From: Kuenenia sp039794105
Lineage (GTDB): Bacteria > Planctomycetota > Brocadiia > Brocadiales > Brocadiaceae
DNA length: 64,000 nucleotides
NCBI RefSeq assembly: GCF_039794105.1
Contig: NZ_JBDIWA010000017.1
Location: 1-64,000 of the forward strand
Direction of reading: 5' to 3'
Positions 8,782 through 17,280 of this stretch are shown here, one piece after another. Position 1 is the first letter of the stretch, and every line of letters starts with the position of its first letter. Under the pieces are notes generated by a model, which searched no databases, was not told the DNA's origin, and saw nothing but the letters and a program-made list of their open reading frames with translations. The translations under genes were made by a program, and so were the position numbers.

Positions 8782-9510
8782 ATGAATATATTTTTATCGC
8801 ATACCACCAACAACGCTCAAAAGATAATACAAAAAGCTTTGGAGCAAAACCGGCATGAACTGTTAGAGCCGGAAGCAAAACAACTCCTCGGAACATACGG
8901 AATCGTTACTACCAGATTTTTAGTTGCCTCATCTGCCCGTGAAGCAATCCAGGCTGCAAATTCCATAAAATACCCTGTCGTTCTTAAGATCATATCGCCA
9001 GACCTCAGCCACAAAACGGATGCAGGTGGAGTAATGTTAAACATACAAAATGATAAAGAAGTTGAGGTTGCATACGAAAAAATCTTTAAAAACGTTAGTA
9101 AAACTGTTCCGGATGCAAGGATACACGGAATTCTCGTGGAAGAAATGTCAACTCCCTCAACCGAAATTATTGTAGGCGGCCTGAGAGATCCGCAATTCGG
9201 ACCGACAGTGATGTTCGGGATGGGAGGTATTTTTGTTGAACTTTTTAAGGACGTTTCCTTTCGTATCGCTCCCGTAGAAGATTACGAAGCGCTTGACATG
9301 ATTCGCGAAGTAAAAGGCGCCAGACTTTTAAGCGGATTCAGAAATGCAGCTCCACTGGATATTTCAGAAATATGCCATATCATTATTCGGGTATCAGATA
9401 TTTTGGTTTCTCTGGAGGAAATTAAAGAAATAGATATTAACCCCATTCTTATTTACCCGAAAGGGACAAAAACCGTTGACGCAAGAATTGTCTTATCTAA
9501 AAAGGAGTAA
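8782..9510 (+). CDS. acyl-CoA synthetase (ADP-forming) beta subunit, ATP-grasp
   Basis: This stand-alone ATP-grasp subunit of an ADP-forming acetyl/acyl-CoA synthetase converts acyl-CoA, ADP and phosphate to acid, CoA and ATP, or the reverse. The 242 residues contain YPVVLKIISPDLSHKTDAGG (about 62-81), the ATP-binding ILVEEM (about 114-119), MFGMGG (about 143-148) and the C-terminal EIDINPILI. No alpha subunit (CoA-binding domain) is adjacent, so the partner must be elsewhere. It ends within the ribosome binding site of hflX, so the two are probably co-transcribed. Confidence 0.85.
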   Translation: MNIFLSHTTNNAQKIIQKALEQNRHELLEPEAKQLLGTYGIVTTRFLVASSAREAIQAANSIKYPVVLKIISPDLSHKTDAGGVMLNIQNDKEVEVAYEKIFKNVSKTVPDARIHGILVEEMSTPSTEIIVGGLRDPQFGPTVMFGMGGIFVELFKDVSFRIAPVEDYEALDMIREVKGARLLSGFRNAAPLDISEICHIIIRVSDILVSLEEIKEIDINPILIYPKGTKTVDARIVLSKKE

Positions 9511-9519
9511 ACTGATTAC

Positions 9520-10815
9520 GTGAAATTAAAAGATACTAGTTTTTCTGTCAGGGCAGAACGTGCTATCCTGTTCAGAGCGCTTTCTTATCCCAATACTATT
9601 GACCTTGATGAAGAACCTTTGGAAGAGTTAAGCAGATTGGCAAAAACTGCAGGAGCAAACGTAATTTATACCGTAATCCAAAAAAGAGCGCACATAGATC
9701 CATTGTATTATATTGGAAAAGGAAAGGCGCAAGAGCTGCAAAAAATAGCGGTTGAAATGGATGCAGATGTCCTCATTTGTGACGATAACCTTACCCCCGC
9801 TCAGGTAAAAAATTTGGAAAAAATCATTGAAAAAAAGGTAATTGACCGCAGCGAATTGATATTAGACATATTCGCCACAAGGGCAAAGACCCACCAGGCA
9901 AAACTTCAGGTAGAATTAGCTCAGTTGGAATACACAAAACCAAGACTTAAACGGATGTGGACACATCTTTCACGAATTGAAGGAGGAATAGGCACAAGGG
10001 GACCAGGAGAAAAACAACTTGAAGTAGATAATCGTATTGTTTCAAGAAAAATCCATGACCTTAAAAAACGATTGGATGAAATAGAGAAACGGCAACAGAG
10101 AGTAGTTGCTTCAAGAAAAGAATTCTCTACCGTATCCATCGTCGGTTACACCAATGCCGGAAAATCTACCCTAATGAACGCCCTAACCGATGTCGACGCC
10201 CTGGTAGAAGACAAACTCTTTGCCACATTAGATACAAAAACAGGTATATGCAAACTTGAAAATTCCAAAAATATTCTTATCAGTGATACTGTTGGGTTTA
10301 TACAAAAATTGCCGCACTATCTAGTTTCATCATTCAAGGCAACGCTCGAAGAAACCCGAAACGCAGATATTTTATTGCATGTAGCGGATATCAGCTCCCC
10401 ACACATTCATAAACAAATAGAATCCGTAAATATTGTATTAAAAGAACTCGAATGTGAAAAAAAACCAACAATCATTGTATTGAATAAAATCGATGCACTG
10501 AAAGATGAATCTGTTATCCCTTTACTGAAAAATCGATATATGAATTGTATTGTCATTTCTGCTAGAAAAAACCAGGGAATACAGGAGTTAAAACAAAAGA
10601 TTGCCGAAATACTGGAAAAGAAACTTCTCAATATAGAACTCTCATGCAGTCAGGAAAATGGCAAATTAATAGCAGCCCTTCATGAAAATGCCCACATTCT
10701 CAATCGCAAATCAGATGACCACCGATTCACATTCCATCTGCTGATCGAAGATAAGTTCCTCAGTAAATTACTGAAGATGCATGATGATATTCAAATAAAG
10801 GAATTAGTCCCTTAG
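9520..10815 (+). CDS. hflX: GTPase HflX
   Basis: This ribosome-associated GTPase splits stalled or heat-damaged 70S ribosomes. The start is GTG at 9520; AAGGAG overlaps the stop of the preceding gene. The N-terminal HflX domain (about residues 25-130) is followed by the helical linker with GGIGTRGPGEKQLE (about 155-168). The G domain follows, with G1 GYTNAGKST (about 208), G3 DTVGF (about 256) and G4 LNKID (about 325). The 431-residue length is normal. It converges on lgt with only 10 bp between stops. Confidence 0.95.
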   Translation: MKLKDTSFSVRAERAILFRALSYPNTIDLDEEPLEELSRLAKTAGANVIYTVIQKRAHIDPLYYIGKGKAQELQKIAVEMDADVLICDDNLTPAQVKNLEKIIEKKVIDRSELILDIFATRAKTHQAKLQVELAQLEYTKPRLKRMWTHLSRIEGGIGTRGPGEKQLEVDNRIVSRKIHDLKKRLDEIEKRQQRVVASRKEFSTVSIVGYTNAGKSTLMNALTDVDALVEDKLFATLDTKTGICKLENSKNILISDTVGFIQKLPHYLVSSFKATLEETRNADILLHVADISSPHIHKQIESVNIVLKELECEKKPTIIVLNKIDALKDESVIPLLKNRYMNCIVISARKNQGIQELKQKIAEILEKKLLNIELSCSQENGKLIAALHENAHILNRKSDDHRFTFHLLIEDKFLSKLLKMHDDIQIKELVP

Positions 10816-10825
10816 CAAAATATCT

Positions 10826-11695
10826 TTACAAGGAAGAAATATGCGGAATGTTTTTACTTGTTTTTATTCTGAACAAAACAAAAATAGTCGTTGAGACAAC
10901 AAATAGTATAATGCTTATAATCTGTGCAATGGTAAAACTGTTAAAATATAATTGATTATCCCCACGAAGTGCTTCCATACAAAATCTTATAATGGGATAC
11001 ACCATGCCAAAGAGGAGGAGAATCTCTCCGTTTCTTTTTCGAAATTTGAAAAAACTGTTGAGAATAAAAAACAATGCTATATTTGAAAAAAAAGCATACA
11101 ATTGTGCGGGATGAACCGGTAATGAATGCAGATCGGAAAACAGAATCAACCCATGTTGATAGTGATAAATAAATACCGGGCTGCCATCAACCATACCTTG
11201 ACTATCAACTGTTCTGGGAAAACAAACTGCCCACGGCAGACTGAGTGAAATCTTGCCAAAACAGCATCCATTCAAAAAACACCCAATACGTCCAAAGGCT
11301 AATCCCAGCGCGGTAGATGGCACAATAATGTCTATCACCTTTAATACTGGCAATTTTCGTTTTCTAACAAAAACTAATAGCATAATAATAGCGGCAAACA
11401 ACCCGCCATAATACACCAAGCCTCCTTCATAAATTTTGAATATATTTAATAAATTATTTTTGTAATCTTCATAAAATTGTATTACAAAAAACAGCCTTGC
11501 CCCTGCTATTCCGGCAAAAATCAGATAAATCCCCAAATCTGTGATGGCATTGGGGTCGATATCCTCTTTCTTCGCCCTCCAGCGCGCAACGGCTATGGAA
11601 ACAAGAAATGCCACCATTAACATGAACCCATAGGAGTATATAGGTATGCTTTGGGAGAAAAAAGGGATAGGGATTTCGAATAAAATCCGTCTCAT
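10826..11695 (-). CDS. lgt: prolipoprotein diacylglyceryl transferase
   Basis: This inner-membrane enzyme transfers diacylglycerol from phosphatidylglycerol to the lipobox cysteine of prolipoproteins. The 289 residues have about seven membrane segments and the Lgt signature GRIGCFLNGCCFG (about residues 130-142). Lipoproteins in this window that need it include the cytochrome c at 12186 and MltA at 39474. The start codon overlaps the panD stop (ATGA), so the two are translationally coupled. Confidence 0.95.
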   Translation of the reverse strand: MRRILFEIPIPFFSQSIPIYSYGFMLMVAFLVSIAVARWRAKKEDIDPNAITDLGIYLIFAGIAGARLFFVIQFYEDYKNNLLNIFKIYEGGLVYYGGLFAAIIMLLVFVRKRKLPVLKVIDIIVPSTALGLAFGRIGCFLNGCCFGKISLSLPWAVCFPRTVDSQGMVDGSPVFIYHYQHGLILFSDLHSLPVHPAQLYAFFSNIALFFILNSFFKFRKRNGEILLLFGMVYPIIRFCMEALRGDNQLYFNSFTIAQIISIILFVVSTTIFVLFRIKTSKNIPHISSL

Positions 11696-12054
11696 GTTGG
11701 TAGGTTTTGGAGGAGTTTATTTTTTGCGTCAACCAAAATAATCTTTGGTTTCCATCCTATAGCGTCATTGTTATTGATAAGGCAATATGCAATAATAATA
11801 ACACGATCTCCAGGTTGCGCCCATCTTGCAGCTGCCCCGTTTAAGCAAATTACCCCGGAGTCTTGTTCTCCCTCAATGACATATGTTTCTACTCTTGTTC
11901 CATTATTTATATTCAAAACCTGCACCCGCTCATAATGCAGAATATCTACCGCAGTGAGAAGAGACTTATCGATGGTAATGCTTCCGTTATATTCCAGATT
12001 GGTTTCAGTTACCGTAGCGCCATGTATTTTGGATTTACACATCTCTCGCAGCAT
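11692..12054 (-). CDS. panD: aspartate 1-decarboxylase
   Basis: This pyruvoyl enzyme makes beta-alanine for pantothenate and CoA. I chose ATG 12054 because family members begin MLREMxKSKIH; an ATG 12 bp upstream is also in frame. With this start the self-cleavage site Gly24-Ser25 (YNGSITID) falls at the canonical position; Ser25 becomes the pyruvoyl group. Length (120 aa) is normal. It overlaps lgt by four bases. Confidence 0.95.
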   Translation of the reverse strand: MLREMCKSKIHGATVTETNLEYNGSITIDKSLLTAVDILHYERVQVLNINNGTRVETYVIEGEQDSGVICLNGAAARWAQPGDRVIIIAYCLINNNDAIGWKPKIILVDAKNKLLQNLPT

Positions 12055-12185
12055 AATTTGCCTCAAAAAATTAAAAAGCCGTCATCGACAGCAAAATAAA
12101 GAAATGAAATACTCTCAAATAAGCAAAAATGATATCATAAAATCGGTGAAAAATCACTATTGTTTCAACTAAAATTCATGCAGTA

Positions 12186-12548
12186 TTATCTTTGCCCGAC
12201 AGGTGGATAGAAACTCCGAACACATATTTTTACCAAGTCCACAATTTCTTCATCTTTTAGCTTGCCTTTATAGCCTGGCATCTTTCTTAATCCATTTCCT
12301 ACATGAATAATCAATCTCGAATCTGAAGCATTATCCTGCCATTTAACATTGGTAAAATCAGGAATATTAAAGAATACTCTGCCAACAAGACTCCCTTTTC
12401 CATTCATCTTATGGCATTTTTGGCATTCTCTTTCGAATACTTCCCAAATAGCTTCTCTTTCCAGCAAGATTGTCTGTTTTTTATAACATCCCCAAAAACA
12501 GGAGGAAAAAAATGCGATGAATAAAAAACAATATTGATAATTTTTCAT
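12186..12548 (-). CDS. lipoprotein mono-heme cytochrome c
   Basis: The 120-residue protein starts with a lipoprotein signal (hydrophobic 7-20, cysteine 21), so it is probably anchored to a membrane facing the periplasm or anammoxosome-side space. One CxxCH heme site is at 42-46 (CQKCH) and Met90 in KMPGY is the likely distal ligand, giving a class I cytochrome c that carries single electrons. AGGAG precedes the ATG. It lies just downstream of the HAO-like operon but beyond a terminator, so the functional link is only by proximity. Confidence 0.8.
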   Translation of the reverse strand: MKNYQYCFLFIAFFSSCFWGCYKKQTILLEREAIWEVFERECQKCHKMNGKGSLVGRVFFNIPDFTNVKWQDNASDSRLIIHVGNGLRKMPGYKGKLKDEEIVDLVKICVRSFYPPVGQR

Positions 12549-12640
12549 TTATTACTCCTGTAATTATTATCGTTTACATGCATAACCAAAAATCTGCTTA
12601 AGATGGAGTCCCGATTTTATCTCTGTATTGTCAAAACAAC

Positions 12641-12690
12641 AATAAAAAAACAGAAGGCATAACCTTTTATTAAGCATTATACCTTCTGTT
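12641..12690 (-). terminator. intrinsic terminator after HAO-like gene
   Basis: On the minus strand a 13-bp stem (arms 12649-12661 and 12678-12690, one mismatch) is followed by a long T run (the A tract at 12642-12650 on the plus strand). It lies 31 bp after the stop of the octaheme cytochrome gene. Confidence 0.85.
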
Positions 12691-12721
12691 TATTACAATA
12701 CTTTATCAAAAGTCTAAAACA

Positions 12722-14497
12722 CTATTCAACTAAACAATCAGCGCCCTCGTGTTTACATGCGGCCTTGTCCACGTCTCCCGGCTTTCTCTTCCAACCCAAG
12801 AGCAAGTCGGTATATTCACCGTGCTTCCAGAAATCGTATGCCTTATGCTTTATCCCCACTTTCTCTTCCAAAGCCTTTATTCTTCTAAGTTTGCTTGCTT
12901 CCGCCTTTACCTGAATCAACCAGCGGTCCTGCAGAAAAGCGCCTTTACCATAAGTGGCGCCGTACATTGCTCCGTGTGCCATTGCCTTGTAAACAGCATT
13001 GGTAATATACACCAGCATCTCAAATGCCGTCCGCTCTATATCGGATACATTATACATCCTGCCTTCACCACCAAGGAGGCTAAAGGTATAATGACCTGCG
13101 TAGTCAGGCGCCAAATCTTGGGGCATCGGATCCAGCATCCCGTCATTATAAAGGTCAACCACTATTTTCATGGCTTCGCGCCATTTTGTAAAACTGACTT
13201 TTATCGCTTCGTCCATCGCCTCAAGTTGATCAGCCGCAAATCTTGGAGAATGGCACCCTTTGCATGTGTTTATCCAACTCTGTCTGGCCTCCTTATATTT
13301 TGGGGCGCCCCTGTCGACCAATGATGTGCCCATGTGACTATTTACTGTGGAGAATTTTTGTGCATTATGTTCGCCATCTCTCATATGACAATATGCACAC
13401 GTGGGCGTTTTGTAATTTTCAGGTTTCATTGGTTTTGTCCAGTCCCACGTATGCTGCTCCGACTCATAAATCATACCATGATAGGATTCCCTGTACATTT
13501 CGTATTCATAATGATCCAAACCTGTGTGGCAAATACCGCAATTGTTTGGTTTTCTTGCTTCAGCTAAGGAAAAATCATGCCTGGTATGACATCCATCACA
13601 CCTGTTCTCCGCTATCCCATGACATGTAGCACAGGCGGTCACCTCGGCTGCAGGTTTTGCAATCTGCCACGGGGCTTCGATTGTACTCACATGAAAGGCA
13701 TAGGTGTGCGAAGCCATTGCCCCCCCACGATGCCCTTCTTTTTGCTCCGGATGGCACTCCCCGCAGTGTTGCCATGAAGGCATGTATAATTGTTGGTGAT
13801 TGTTGCCATGGCATTTATCGCAGCCAACCACCTGTTCTACTGCAGCATGTTTACTCTTCTTCCATTGAGCTACAATACCAGGGGTCTGGATCGTATGGCA
13901 CATAAGACATTCCCCGTGCGTGAATTCACCTCCAATTGCCTGGTTTGGTGTATAATAATGATCAGGATCGTACCATCTCATAAGAGGTAAAAAACTAAAT
14001 AATTTCCCAAATTTACCTTCGCCCGGCAATAATTCCTTTGGCGGCGTATATGTCGCTGTTAAACCTAAATGATACACATCTCCGGAGTTGTCTGGCCCGA
14101 TTTTCTCTCCGGTAAGTTCGGAAATAATTTGTTGTATGGTTCTGGCATCTTTAGGATGAGTGTCAGCCGCATCTTCTTTGACGACAGGGGCATGTTTTTC
14201 TTCCTGTTTTTCAGAAACAGGAGGTTCTGCTTTTTCTTCTGGTTTTTCCTGCTTCACAATTTCTTTTTTCTCTTCTTTTGGAGTCGCAGTTTTTTGTTCG
14301 GTTTTTGTATCTTTTATCTCTGCAGTAGCATCCCTTTTTTCTGATTTTTCAGATTTGGAAGAAATTTTTTCTTTTTTTTCTTTCTTTTCCTTTATGTTAA
14401 TTTCCGCATCTGCATGTACCTGCCTGAAACCAAACTGTGCGCCAAGAAAAAGTATGAACAGGCACATAACCACTGCGACTTTTAAAAATTTATACAT
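12722..14497 (-). CDS. octaheme cytochrome c, hydroxylamine oxidoreductase-like
   Basis: The 591-residue protein has a signal peptide (1-29) and eight CxxCH heme sites at 197-201, 226-230, 245-249, 289-293, 300-304, 320-324, 367-371 and 412-416. A helical C-terminal region follows, as in hydroxylamine oxidoreductases (HAO). Anammox genomes carry many HAO paralogues that oxidise hydroxylamine or hydrazine or reduce nitrite/NO. Before Trp in the GKGAFLQDRW segment I see no tyrosine of the kind that cross-links heme P460 in oxidising HAOs. A reductive paralogue is therefore more likely, though this alignment was made from memory. Residues 33-118 are an unusual Lys/Glu-rich tether. AAAGGAGG precedes the ATG. 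It is the last gene of the operon with DUF2249, cupins and DUF1858. Confidence 0.88.
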   Translation of the reverse strand: MYKFLKVAVVMCLFILFLGAQFGFRQVHADAEINIKEKKEKKEKISSKSEKSEKRDATAEIKDTKTEQKTATPKEEKKEIVKQEKPEEKAEPPVSEKQEEKHAPVVKEDAADTHPKDARTIQQIISELTGEKIGPDNSGDVYHLGLTATYTPPKELLPGEGKFGKLFSFLPLMRWYDPDHYYTPNQAIGGEFTHGECLMCHTIQTPGIVAQWKKSKHAAVEQVVGCDKCHGNNHQQLYMPSWQHCGECHPEQKEGHRGGAMASHTYAFHVSTIEAPWQIAKPAAEVTACATCHGIAENRCDGCHTRHDFSLAEARKPNNCGICHTGLDHYEYEMYRESYHGMIYESEQHTWDWTKPMKPENYKTPTCAYCHMRDGEHNAQKFSTVNSHMGTSLVDRGAPKYKEARQSWINTCKGCHSPRFAADQLEAMDEAIKVSFTKWREAMKIVVDLYNDGMLDPMPQDLAPDYAGHYTFSLLGGEGRMYNVSDIERTAFEMLVYITNAVYKAMAHGAMYGATYGKGAFLQDRWLIQVKAEASKLRRIKALEEKVGIKHKAYDFWKHGEYTDLLLGWKRKPGDVDKAACKHEGADCLVE

Positions 14498-14545
14498 ACT
14501 CTATGCCTCCTTTGTACATTAATTAACTTTCCTTGCTGAAAATCA

Positions 14546-14782
14546 TTACTTTTTTACTATCTCAACCTTCCAGATATCCGGTCCTTGCTCGATATATTTC
14601 CATTCCATTTGACCGGGACGCTCCGCTTCTAATTGATATTTTAAAGGTTTTGGGTCATGATCATTTATCAATACCATCATCTCTCCCGTTCTTAATCCGT
14701 CAAACGTATTAAAAATTTTTGGATGTCGCTCTCTTGGTATAATATTTCTCACGTCCAGTATAATTCGGTCTTCAATATTCAT
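14546..14782 (-). CDS. DUF2249 domain protein
   Basis: This 78-residue soluble protein matches DUF2249: LDVRNIIPRERHPKIFNTFD (9-28), GLRTGEMMVLINDHDP (29-44), and a closing WKVEIVKK. The fold resembles TusA-like small proteins. DUF2249 genes commonly occur beside DUF1858, hemerythrin-like, cupin and nitric oxide or nitrite response genes, and this cluster repeats that association. The molecular function is not established. It lies 48 bp before the octaheme cytochrome on the same strand. Confidence 0.8.
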   Translation of the reverse strand: MNIEDRIILDVRNIIPRERHPKIFNTFDGLRTGEMMVLINDHDPKPLKYQLEAERPGQMEWKYIEQGPDIWKVEIVKK

Positions 14783-14807
14783 CTATTCTCCTTCTTAAAA
14801 ATATTTC

Positions 14808-15116
14808 TTACGGTGGCGGTATAACATACTGCAATATAGTCATTTGTTTACTTGCTTTTATTTCAAACTGTTCAACGCCTTCAAAAATTAATAACGAATC
14901 CACCTTAAGGCTACAGGTATCAGACCCCTGCGTTAAAGAACCATTGCCCGAAACCACTAAGAGAATTATCTGAGAATTTGTTATTTTCGATATAACTTCC
15001 TGGCCTTCTTCCATGCACAACAATTCCAGCAGGAGGTTGTTACTCTTAAATAATGTATCCGATAGATAACTCTGCTGTGAAAATTTTACTTTTTCTTCTA
15101 AAACTATTTTACCCAT
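14808..15116 (-). CDS. small cupin-like protein A
   Basis: This 102-residue protein is predicted to be all beta, with the layout of its upstream neighbour (TLFKSNNLLLELLCMEEGQE, then GNGSLTQG and a terminal hydrophobic strand). It aligns to the clear cupin at 15127-15432 throughout and looks like a tandem duplicate. The metal-binding His residues of active cupins are absent, so it is probably a sensor or structural cupin. The ribosome binding site (AGGAGGG) overlaps the end of the upstream cupin gene. Confidence 0.7.
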   Translation of the reverse strand: MGKIVLEEKVKFSQQSYLSDTLFKSNNLLLELLCMEEGQEVISKITNSQIILLVVSGNGSLTQGSDTCSLKVDSLLIFEGVEQFEIKASKQMTILQYVIPPP

Positions 15117-15126
15117 GTTAATACAT

Positions 15127-15432
15127 CTACCCTCCTGCGCTTACTGCTAAAACGACCATTCTTTCAATACACTTCATTCCCCTCGAAGAACCCTCAGGTG
15201 CAACAATAACCATTCCTTTTTCCATTGTAATTTTCTCATCATCCAAGGTAAAAATCCCTTTGCCCTCCTTCACAAAAAATATACCTACAGAATTCCCGGA
15301 ATGGGGCGGAATTACTTGCCCCTGCTCCATGCAAATGAGAGGCATTTTTACTTTCGGAGAGGCATAAAGAATATTGGGGATAAAATGATCTTTGTGGAAT
15401 GTTATTTTTTCTTGCAGGTTAATATGTTTCAA
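15127..15432 (-). CDS. small cupin-domain protein B
   Basis: This single-domain cupin of 101 residues has PLICMEQGQVIPPHSGNS (31-48), then GKGIFTLDDEKITMEKGMVI (57-76) and a final beta strand. One His (44) remains of the usual metal site. The start is TTG at 15432 with GAGGAAG upstream. The substrate is unknown. It sits in the HAO-like operon between DUF1858 and its own duplicate. Small cupins of this kind are frequent in nitrogen-oxide response clusters, but a function cannot be assigned from sequence. Confidence 0.75.
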   Translation of the reverse strand: MKHINLQEKITFHKDHFIPNILYASPKVKMPLICMEQGQVIPPHSGNSVGIFFVKEGKGIFTLDDEKITMEKGMVIVAPEGSSRGMKCIERMVVLAVSAGG

Positions 15433-15533
15433 TGTTTATCTATCTTCCTCTTAAATCTTTTTAAAAATTAAATTATATGTTTATCAACTATTTTTTCCGT
15501 TTGCAGATGCACAGGCTATTTAATTATTATGTC

Positions 15534-15755
15534 TTATTTATTTTCCTTAGATGCGGCTTCATTTAGCTCCTGTACAAATTTATTAACATCCGTATTATGC
15601 ATCATACATGCCAAATTTATATCCTCCGTACCAAAAGAGGGGCAATCAAAACAACCCTTTCCAAAATACTTTGTAAAAACTTCTTTAGTCGCAGGATATT
15701 TCTTTGTAACTTCCCCTGTACTCATTTTTTTTGTAATAAGAACTTCTTTCTCCAT
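15534..15755 (-). CDS. DUF1858 domain protein
   Basis: This 73-residue protein has the DUF1858 pattern: MSTGEVTKKYPATKEVFTKY (11-30), then a cysteine pair CFDC in GKGCFDCPSFGTEDI and a third cysteine in LACMMH. DUF1858 often accompanies hybrid-cluster and nitric oxide related genes, and the cysteines suggest metal or redox chemistry. It is the second gene of the run leading to the octaheme cytochrome. Function unknown. Confidence 0.8.
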   Translation of the reverse strand: MEKEVLITKKMSTGEVTKKYPATKEVFTKYFGKGCFDCPSFGTEDINLACMMHNTDVNKFVQELNEAASKENK

Positions 15756-15821
15756 ATTTCACCTCCCAAAAATAATCGGATGACAACTCTATCTGCTCTT
15801 TTTTGTTTTATTTAATTGGCC

Positions 15822-16025
15822 CTATTCTATGCCTGGCATGAGGGGGTTATAAAGGTTGTAGACATTCATGCCATTCACGCGGGCAATAACCTTAAGAGAA
15901 TTCATCTTTTCGAAGAATTGACCAACATAAGGCTGCAGCATATGACCCAACATACCGTCTGCCCTACCAACAATCTTACCCTCAACTATTTCTGCATCGA
16001 TATGTAGAAAATCAAAGGACTCCAT
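15822..16025 (-). CDS. small hypothetical protein at head of HAO-like operon
   Basis: I do not recognise this 67-residue protein. The start is ATG 16025, because GGAGG sits 7 bases upstream; an in-frame ATG at 16043 lies inside that ribosome binding site. The sequence is mixed alpha/beta without membrane segments or cysteines (LHIDAEIVEGKIVGRADGML near the start). It begins 3 bp before the stop of the Gfo/Idh/MocA gene, so it may be co-transcribed with the lpx run as well as with the downstream DUF1858-HAO genes. Confidence 0.65.
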   Translation of the reverse strand: MESFDFLHIDAEIVEGKIVGRADGMLGHMLQPYVGQFFEKMNSLKVIARVNGMNVYNLYNPLMPGIE

Positions 16026-16027
16026 AT

Positions 16028-17056
16028 TTAATCCTCCATACATTTTGCGTGTGAGTGCGCAAGATTTCTTTCTATCTCCTGCAAAATATCATTTGCAACC
16101 TCTATTGCCTTTAAACCTTCTTCCCCGGAAACTTCCGGTTCCTTGTTTTCCAAAACACACGTAACAAAAGACTCTAGTTCTTTTTTTAGTGGCTCGTAAT
16201 CATCCATTTTAATATGTTCTACCTTTAGCAAATCTCCAAACACATAGCTTTTTAGGTCTGCAATGGTCGAAACATCCATCTCTGAAATATTAAGCGCACT
16301 GAGGGTTAGTTTGGGGGATTTTTTATATATTAACCCTTCTTTCTTCTGATAATCAATGGAAATATATGAGTCTTCAGAAAATAATCTCACTTTCCTCATA
16401 GGCTGAATAGACACCCTGCTGGCAGTGATGTTTGCCACACAGCCATTCTGAAATTGAATTCGTGCATTTGCAATATCCTCTTTGTCGGCAATAACATTTA
16501 CGCCAACAGCATCAATTTTTTTCACCTTTGAGCCTGTCATATTCAGTATTATATCTATGTCATGTATCATTAAATCCAGGACAACACCTATATCAGCAGA
16601 TCGAAATGTGAAGGGACTTAAACGATGGCACTCTATAAATCTTGGATTGAAAGATAGTTTTTTTATTGCAACAATAACCGGATTAAACCTCTCAATATAC
16701 CCCGCCTGAAGCACAAGTCCTTTCTTCTTGCTTAGACTTATTAACTCTTTCGCTTCAGACACAGTTCCTGTCATTGGTTTTTCAACGAGAACGTGAACAC
16801 CATGAGTAAGGAAGTCTTTAGCAATTGCGTAATGCGATTTTGTGGGAACGGCAATACTTACGGCAGAAACCTTATCTATTACATCCTTATAATTTACATA
16901 CCATTGCGTATCATAGCTCCGGGCTATTTTTTCTGCTTGCTTGTTCAGTACATCAACCACTGCAACCAATTCGACGCCTGGTAATTCGGCAAATACCCTG
17001 GCATGTTCTTTACCTAAATGGCCAACACCTATTACCGCCACCTTTAACTTATGCAT
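16028..17056 (-). CDS. Gfo/Idh/MocA family oxidoreductase
   Basis: This NAD(P)-dependent sugar dehydrogenase has a Rossmann domain with VAVIGVGHLGKEHARVF (6-22) and the family's EKP motif (VLVEKPMTG, about 91-99). A C-terminal beta-sheet domain starts near residue 125, and GYIERFNP is near 118. AGAAGG precedes the ATG. It follows lpxA on the same strand. In several phyla the GnnA enzyme, a UDP-GlcNAc 3-dehydrogenase of this family, is encoded beside lpxA and works with an aminotransferase GnnB to make 3-amino sugars for lipid A. No gnnB is seen here, so GnnA is only a candidate role. Confidence 0.85.
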   Translation of the reverse strand: MHKLKVAVIGVGHLGKEHARVFAELPGVELVAVVDVLNKQAEKIARSYDTQWYVNYKDVIDKVSAVSIAVPTKSHYAIAKDFLTHGVHVLVEKPMTGTVSEAKELISLSKKKGLVLQAGYIERFNPVIVAIKKLSFNPRFIECHRLSPFTFRSADIGVVLDLMIHDIDIILNMTGSKVKKIDAVGVNVIADKEDIANARIQFQNGCVANITASRVSIQPMRKVRLFSEDSYISIDYQKKEGLIYKKSPKLTLSALNISEMDVSTIADLKSYVFGDLLKVEHIKMDDYEPLKKELESFVTCVLENKEPEVSGEEGLKAIEVANDILQEIERNLAHSHAKCMED

Positions 17057-17151
17057 ACTTACCTTCTAAAATTGCCAAAAACATACCCTCTTCTTATTTT
17101 TAACCTGGTTGAGAAATACGCCAGACTACTGAACAATTATATATGGCGATA

Positions 17152-17280
17152 TTTAGTTTTGTGAAAAAAAATTCAGCGTCCTGGTATAGTTTCAGGGCAG
17201 GGGCAAAACATTTGCGTGGGTACACGGGACACGAAAAAACATTACTTTTATTGGAGTTTTTCAGAAAACTAAATTGTTAA
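17152..17280. repeat. dispersed palindromic element, copy 1
   Basis: The outer inverted ends are TTTAGTTTTGTGAAAAA at 17152-17168 and its near complement around 17255-17273. The inner segment GCAGGGGCAAAACATTTGC at 17197-17215 matches the cores at 33640 and 60829, though the right inner arm is lost. The right end overlaps the end of lpxA and contains its stop codon. Confidence 0.65.

Noticed and set aside
12749..13905. Several long plus-strand frames inside the octaheme cytochrome gene
   Set aside because: They are shadows of a gene rich in Cys, His and Gly codons; the minus strand has eight heme motifs and a strong ribosome binding site.
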